The notes below the pieces were generated by a model. The model ran no database searches. It was not told the origin of the DNA and was given only the letters and a program-made list of their open reading frames with translations. A stretch of 8,316 nt of DNA, taken from contig JBKJLF010000139.1 of the NCBI GenBank assembly GCA_046597185.1, forward strand, positions 1 to 8,316, written 5' to 3'. Shown here piece after piece: positions 5,282 to 8,316 of this stretch; position 1 is the stretch's first letter; every line of letters begins with the position of its first letter. A program made the position numbers and the translations under genes. The DNA comes from CAMBDR01 sp046597185. Its GTDB lineage: Bacteria; Pseudomonadota; Gammaproteobacteria; Burkholderiales; Burkholderiaceae_D.

Positions 5282-7000
5282 TTAGCCATAATAAGCGGCA
5301 ATCGGCATTTGCCGACCGCTGCCAAAAGCACGGGCGCGCACCCGGATGATGGGGGGCGCTTGCCGCCGTTTATACTCGTTGCGCGCCACCATTTTCAAAA
5401 TCCGCGCCACACATTGCGCACCTTCTTCGCCGCTTTGCAATTGTTGCACAAACTCGCTGGCTTGACGCCATTCATTTGCAGGTAAACGCTGTGCTTCGAT
5501 GTGCCACTTCAAAATTTCATCCAGCACTTCGTAAGGTGGCAGGCTATCTGTATCTTTTTGATCCGGTGCCAATTCGGCTGAGGGCGGTTTATCGATAATC
5601 GCGGCCGGGATCAGTTCACGCCCGCTTGCCGCATCGCGGTTAAGGTGGCGCGCCAGCGCAAACACTTCGGTTTTATATAAGTCGCCAATCAAACCCAAAC
5701 CGCCGTTGGTATCGCCATACAAGGTGCAATAGCCAACCGATATCTCACTCTTGTTGCCCGTGGTGAGCAAGAGCGCGCCATAAGAATTGGAATATTCCAT
5801 CAGGATGGTGCCGCGTATGCGCGCTTGCAGGTTTTCCAGTGCCAGACCTTGGAGTGAATCGTTAAACGCTTGTTGAAAGCCGTTGCGGTATTGCTGCACC
5901 AGGTCACGAATCGGGTGGTGATGCAATGCTATCCCCATTTGATTGCATAACAATTCCGAGTCGCTGACCGACCCTTCGCTGGAAAAATCGGAAGGCATGG
6001 TGATGCCGATCACGTTGTCCGCACCCAAAGCTTGCACCGCCAGCGCCAGCGTGACGGCAGAATCGATGCCGCCGGAGCAACCCACCACTACTTTTTGAAA
6101 ATGGCAGCGGCGTGCATAATCTTGCAAACCCAGTATGATTTGGCGGCGCGTGAATTCCACTTCCGGCCAGGCGCTTAAATCGGGCGTGGGGAGTGCTTGC
6201 CCTTTCGCTTGCTCATTTGCTTCATAAAACATGCCGTCCTGAAAACCGATGACGCAAAAGTCTTCGGTAAATTGCGCGGCTTCAAACGCCACCCCTTGGC
6301 TGGGTGAAATGGCAAACGACGCACCGTCAAACACCAGTTGATCTTGTCCGCCAACCTGATTGACATACAGCAGGGGCAATTGGGTTTTTTGCACCGATGC
6401 GTTAAATAGCGTATGCCGTTGCAAGCGTTTGCCCCGGTTTGAGGGGCTGGCGTTGATGCTGATGATCAGTTGCGCGCTACTCTGTTGCAAGGCATTAAAT
6501 GGGTTGACTTTGTAATCGGCACCAGCCTGGTTCCAACCATCTTCACAGATAATAAAACCCAGGGTTTGATCTTTGATGCGTAACAGGCATGCGCCTTCGG
6601 GGCCGGGTTCAAAATGGCGATATTCATCGAAGATATTGTAAGTTGGCAGCAATTGCTTGAAGTATTCGGCGACAATCGCGCCATTTTGTACTGCCAGCAA
6701 GGCATTGTGCAAGGGTTTGCCGGGGCCGGGATTGGTGCGCACGGTGCCAAACACCGCCGTTAAAGCGGGCCATTGACGTGAAGCTTGTTGAATCTTATCC
6801 AGTGCCAGTTCGAATTGATGCAAAAATGCGCTATCTTCCAGTAAGTCACCGGGATAATAGCCACAAATGGCCAGTTCAGAAAAAACCACCAGATCCGCTT
6901 GCTGCTGTGCAGCTTGTTGCATGGCGTGGACGATGGCGGCCGTGTTGCCAGCGAAATCCCCCACGGTAAAATTCAATTGCGCGATAGCGAGTTTGAGCAT
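5282..7000 (-). CDS. nadE: glutamine-dependent NAD+ synthetase
   Basis: This 572-residue two-domain enzyme releases ammonia from glutamine and uses it, with ATP, to amidate nicotinate adenine dinucleotide to NAD+. Some relatives prefer nicotinate mononucleotide. The N-terminal nitrilase-like glutaminase domain (about 1-270) shows the Glu-Lys-Cys triad: E42 in VVFSELAICGYYPGDLL, K115 in EYFKQLLPTY, and C152 in FIICEDGWN. The synthetase domain (about 285-572) has the ATP pyrophosphatase loop GCSGGIDSA (307-315). It also has LLTTGNKSEISVGYCTLYGD (411-430) and KPPSAELAPDQKDTDSLPPY (471-490), typical of NadE. The start ATG at 7000 (MLKLAIAQLNF) matches the normal beginning of the glutaminase domain. 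The frame is open upstream to 7141, but that stretch overlaps the end of pncB and lacks family likeness. No good ribosome binding site is visible, so translational coupling is possible. It lies 61 bases after pncB. Confidence 0.95.
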   Translation of the reverse strand: MLKLAIAQLNFTVGDFAGNTAAIVHAMQQAAQQQADLVVFSELAICGYYPGDLLEDSAFLHQFELALDKIQQASRQWPALTAVFGTVRTNPGPGKPLHNALLAVQNGAIVAEYFKQLLPTYNIFDEYRHFEPGPEGACLLRIKDQTLGFIICEDGWNQAGADYKVNPFNALQQSSAQLIISINASPSNRGKRLQRHTLFNASVQKTQLPLLYVNQVGGQDQLVFDGASFAISPSQGVAFEAAQFTEDFCVIGFQDGMFYEANEQAKGQALPTPDLSAWPEVEFTRRQIILGLQDYARRCHFQKVVVGCSGGIDSAVTLALAVQALGADNVIGITMPSDFSSEGSVSDSELLCNQMGIALHHHPIRDLVQQYRNGFQQAFNDSLQGLALENLQARIRGTILMEYSNSYGALLLTTGNKSEISVGYCTLYGDTNGGLGLIGDLYKTEVFALARHLNRDAASGRELIPAAIIDKPPSAELAPDQKDTDSLPPYEVLDEILKWHIEAQRLPANEWRQASEFVQQLQSGEEGAQCVARILKMVARNEYKRRQAPPIIRVRARAFGSGRQMPIAAYYG

Positions 7001-7061
7001 GATATTGGGCGACAAGTAAAATAAGCAGACGAATAATTTTGATTGATTTTGTGGCAGCTCA

Positions 7062-8258
7062 TCAGGGCAGCGGATGTTGAAACACCTGGCGCAAATAAGC
7101 CAAAAAGGTGTGATCCTGGCACAGCGTTTTGCCCGCCGCATCCGATAGTTTGGCCACCGGTTGGCCGTTACAACTGACCAGCTTCATCACGATATTTAAG
7201 GCGGGCACGCCCACGTCATTGCTTAAATGGGTGCCGATCCCAAAGCCCACGCTGATGCGCTCGGCAAAATGGCGATACAACTGTTGTGCCAGCGGAAAAT
7301 TCAAGCCATCCGAAAACACCAGGCGCTTGGTATGCGCATCAATCCGCAGTTTGGCATAATGCGCCAGGGCTTTTTCACCCCATTCGATCGGGTCGCCGGA
7401 ATCATGGCGCAAGCCGTCAAACAGTTTGGCGAAATACAGGTCAAAATCGGCTAAAAACGCATCCATGCCGACCACATCGGTGAGCGCAATGCCTAAATCG
7501 CCCCGATATTCCTGTACCCAGTCTTCCAACGAGGCGCGTTGAAAATCACGCAAGCGCACACCAAATGATTGATAGGATTGCAAGTATTCATGCGCCATAG
7601 TGCCAATGGGTGTAATGCCCAACTGCATCGCCAATAACACGTTGGAGCTGCCTTTGAAAAATTCCGGCACTTCTTGCTTGAAGCGGGCCACCACTTCCTG
7701 GTGCCAGATGCGCGAAAAACGGCGGCGCGTGCCAAAATCAAAAAATTCAAATGGATGGCGGCATGCGGGTTCGAGGGCAAATTGCTTCAGTTGCGCGATT
7801 TTGGCATCCAGCCTTTGCCTGCCACCCACCAGAGCGGCAGCCTGGTCGTTACGGCGGAAATACAATTCATTCACAATCGCCAGTACCGGAATTTCAAATC
7901 CCATAATGTGAATTTGCGGACCTTGGGCGCGGATAATCAGCGTGTCGCCCTCGGTGCTGACCTTGATGAAACGGCGCTGAAAGTGAAACAGCGTTAAAAA
8001 GTCAACAAAATCGCTCTTCATATAGCGTAATGAGCGCAAGTACGCCAATTCTTCGGCGGAAAAACGCAACTCGCACAAGGCATCAATTTCGCGTTCGACT
8101 TCGCTTTGCAATTGCGTCAAGGGGAAAGCCGGGGTATTGCGGCAGACAAAAGCATATTCGGTATCGGTATTGGGGTGGCTGTGCAATAAAGCTTGCCACA
8201 TTGTGAACTTGTAGAGATCGGTATCAAGTAAGCTTTGAATAATGGGTGTGGACAACAT
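7062..8258 (-). CDS. pncB: nicotinate phosphoribosyltransferase
   Basis: This 398-residue cytoplasmic enzyme joins nicotinate to PRPP to form nicotinate mononucleotide, coupled to ATP hydrolysis through a phosphohistidine; it is the entry step of the Preiss-Handler salvage route. Recognisable motifs are LLDTDLYKFTM (10-20), FEFFDFGTRRR (170-180), IGTMAHE (218-224) with the likely phosphorylated His at 223, LRHDSGDP (283-290), FSDGLN (315-320) and GFGIGTHLSND (338-348). Length matches bacterial PncB of about 400 residues and is shorter than NadV-type nicotinamide phosphoribosyltransferases. The start ATG at 8258 (MLSTPIIQSLL) has an AAAGG site seven bases upstream. It is the first visible gene of the minus-strand NAD cluster; its promoter lies in or just beyond the right edge. 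Confidence 0.95.
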   Translation of the reverse strand: MLSTPIIQSLLDTDLYKFTMWQALLHSHPNTDTEYAFVCRNTPAFPLTQLQSEVEREIDALCELRFSAEELAYLRSLRYMKSDFVDFLTLFHFQRRFIKVSTEGDTLIIRAQGPQIHIMGFEIPVLAIVNELYFRRNDQAAALVGGRQRLDAKIAQLKQFALEPACRHPFEFFDFGTRRRFSRIWHQEVVARFKQEVPEFFKGSSNVLLAMQLGITPIGTMAHEYLQSYQSFGVRLRDFQRASLEDWVQEYRGDLGIALTDVVGMDAFLADFDLYFAKLFDGLRHDSGDPIEWGEKALAHYAKLRIDAHTKRLVFSDGLNFPLAQQLYRHFAERISVGFGIGTHLSNDVGVPALNIVMKLVSCNGQPVAKLSDAAGKTLCQDHTFLAYLRQVFQHPLP

Positions 8259-8265
8259 GGGGGCA

Positions 8266-8270
8266 CCTTT
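8266..8270 (-). promoter_or_regulatory. Shine-Dalgarno site of pncB
   Basis: On the minus strand AAAGG lies seven bases before the pncB ATG at 8258, supporting that start. Confidence 0.7.
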
Positions 8271-8292
8271 TGTTTGGATCGTGCGATTTCTT

Positions 8293-8313
8293 TTAAGGAT
8301 ATTAAGCGATATT
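8293..8313. promoter_or_regulatory. AT-rich imperfect direct repeat upstream of pncB, possible promoter or operator
   Basis: TTAAGGATA followed by TTAAGCGATA forms an imperfect direct repeat 35-55 bases upstream of the pncB start. On the minus strand it includes TAATAT (complement of 8299-8304), a plausible -10 hexamer. The matching -35 would lie past the window edge, so this cannot be confirmed. Confidence 0.25.
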
Positions 8314-8316
8314 GCC

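Noticed and set aside
7001..7141. N-terminal extension of nadE overlapping the end of pncB
   Set aside because: The 47 extra residues lack likeness to NadE, and the glutaminase domain starts normally at MLKLAIAQLNF.

Overview
The window looks like a chromosomal segment of a Gram-negative proteobacterium, most likely a betaproteobacterium of the Burkholderiales/Oxalobacteraceae type. This rests on moderate GC (roughly 50%, estimated by eye), an MCE/MlaE envelope lipid transport locus, a DoxX protein of a type I associate with betaproteobacteria, and the fused NadM-Nudix enzyme next to pncB and nadE. The taxonomic call is inference. I see no rRNA, tRNA, CRISPR array, insertion sequence or phage gene.

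Layout. (1) Bases 1-1568, minus strand: a two-gene piece of an MCE-type lipid transport operon, with an MlaE-like permease followed by an MlaD-like MCE protein that runs off the left edge. (2) Bases 1569-1779: a 211-base divergent intergenic region. (3) Bases 1780-3618, plus strand: a secreted 420-residue protein made of four tandem cysteine-rich domains resembling the SUEL/galactose-binding (rhamnose-binding) lectin fold, then a DoxX-family membrane protein 54 bases later. Both have strong Shine-Dalgarno sites that fix their starts. (4) Bases 3619-3637: a 19-base convergent junction spanned by a perfect 14-base tandem duplication that contains the stop codons of both flanking genes. (5) Bases 3638-8258, minus strand: an apparent operon, in transcription order pncB, nadE (glutamine-dependent), nadM-Nudix and a GNAT acetyltransferase.

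The nad cluster encodes NAD+ synthesis from nicotinate. PncB makes nicotinate mononucleotide, NadE amidates, and NadM adenylylates. Because the linked adenylyltransferase is of the NadM family rather than NadD, the order may be amidation before adenylylation (via NMN). The Nudix half probably recycles ADP-ribose or a related nucleotide.

The least ordinary element is the four-domain secreted lectin-like protein. All four domains show identical cysteine spacing (10-6-10-18-20), and the cysteine pattern is shifted from the animal SUEL lectins. A second unusual point is the MlaE-like permease, which appears to lack the conserved central cytoplasmic loop of the family and has no ATPase gene beside it in this window.
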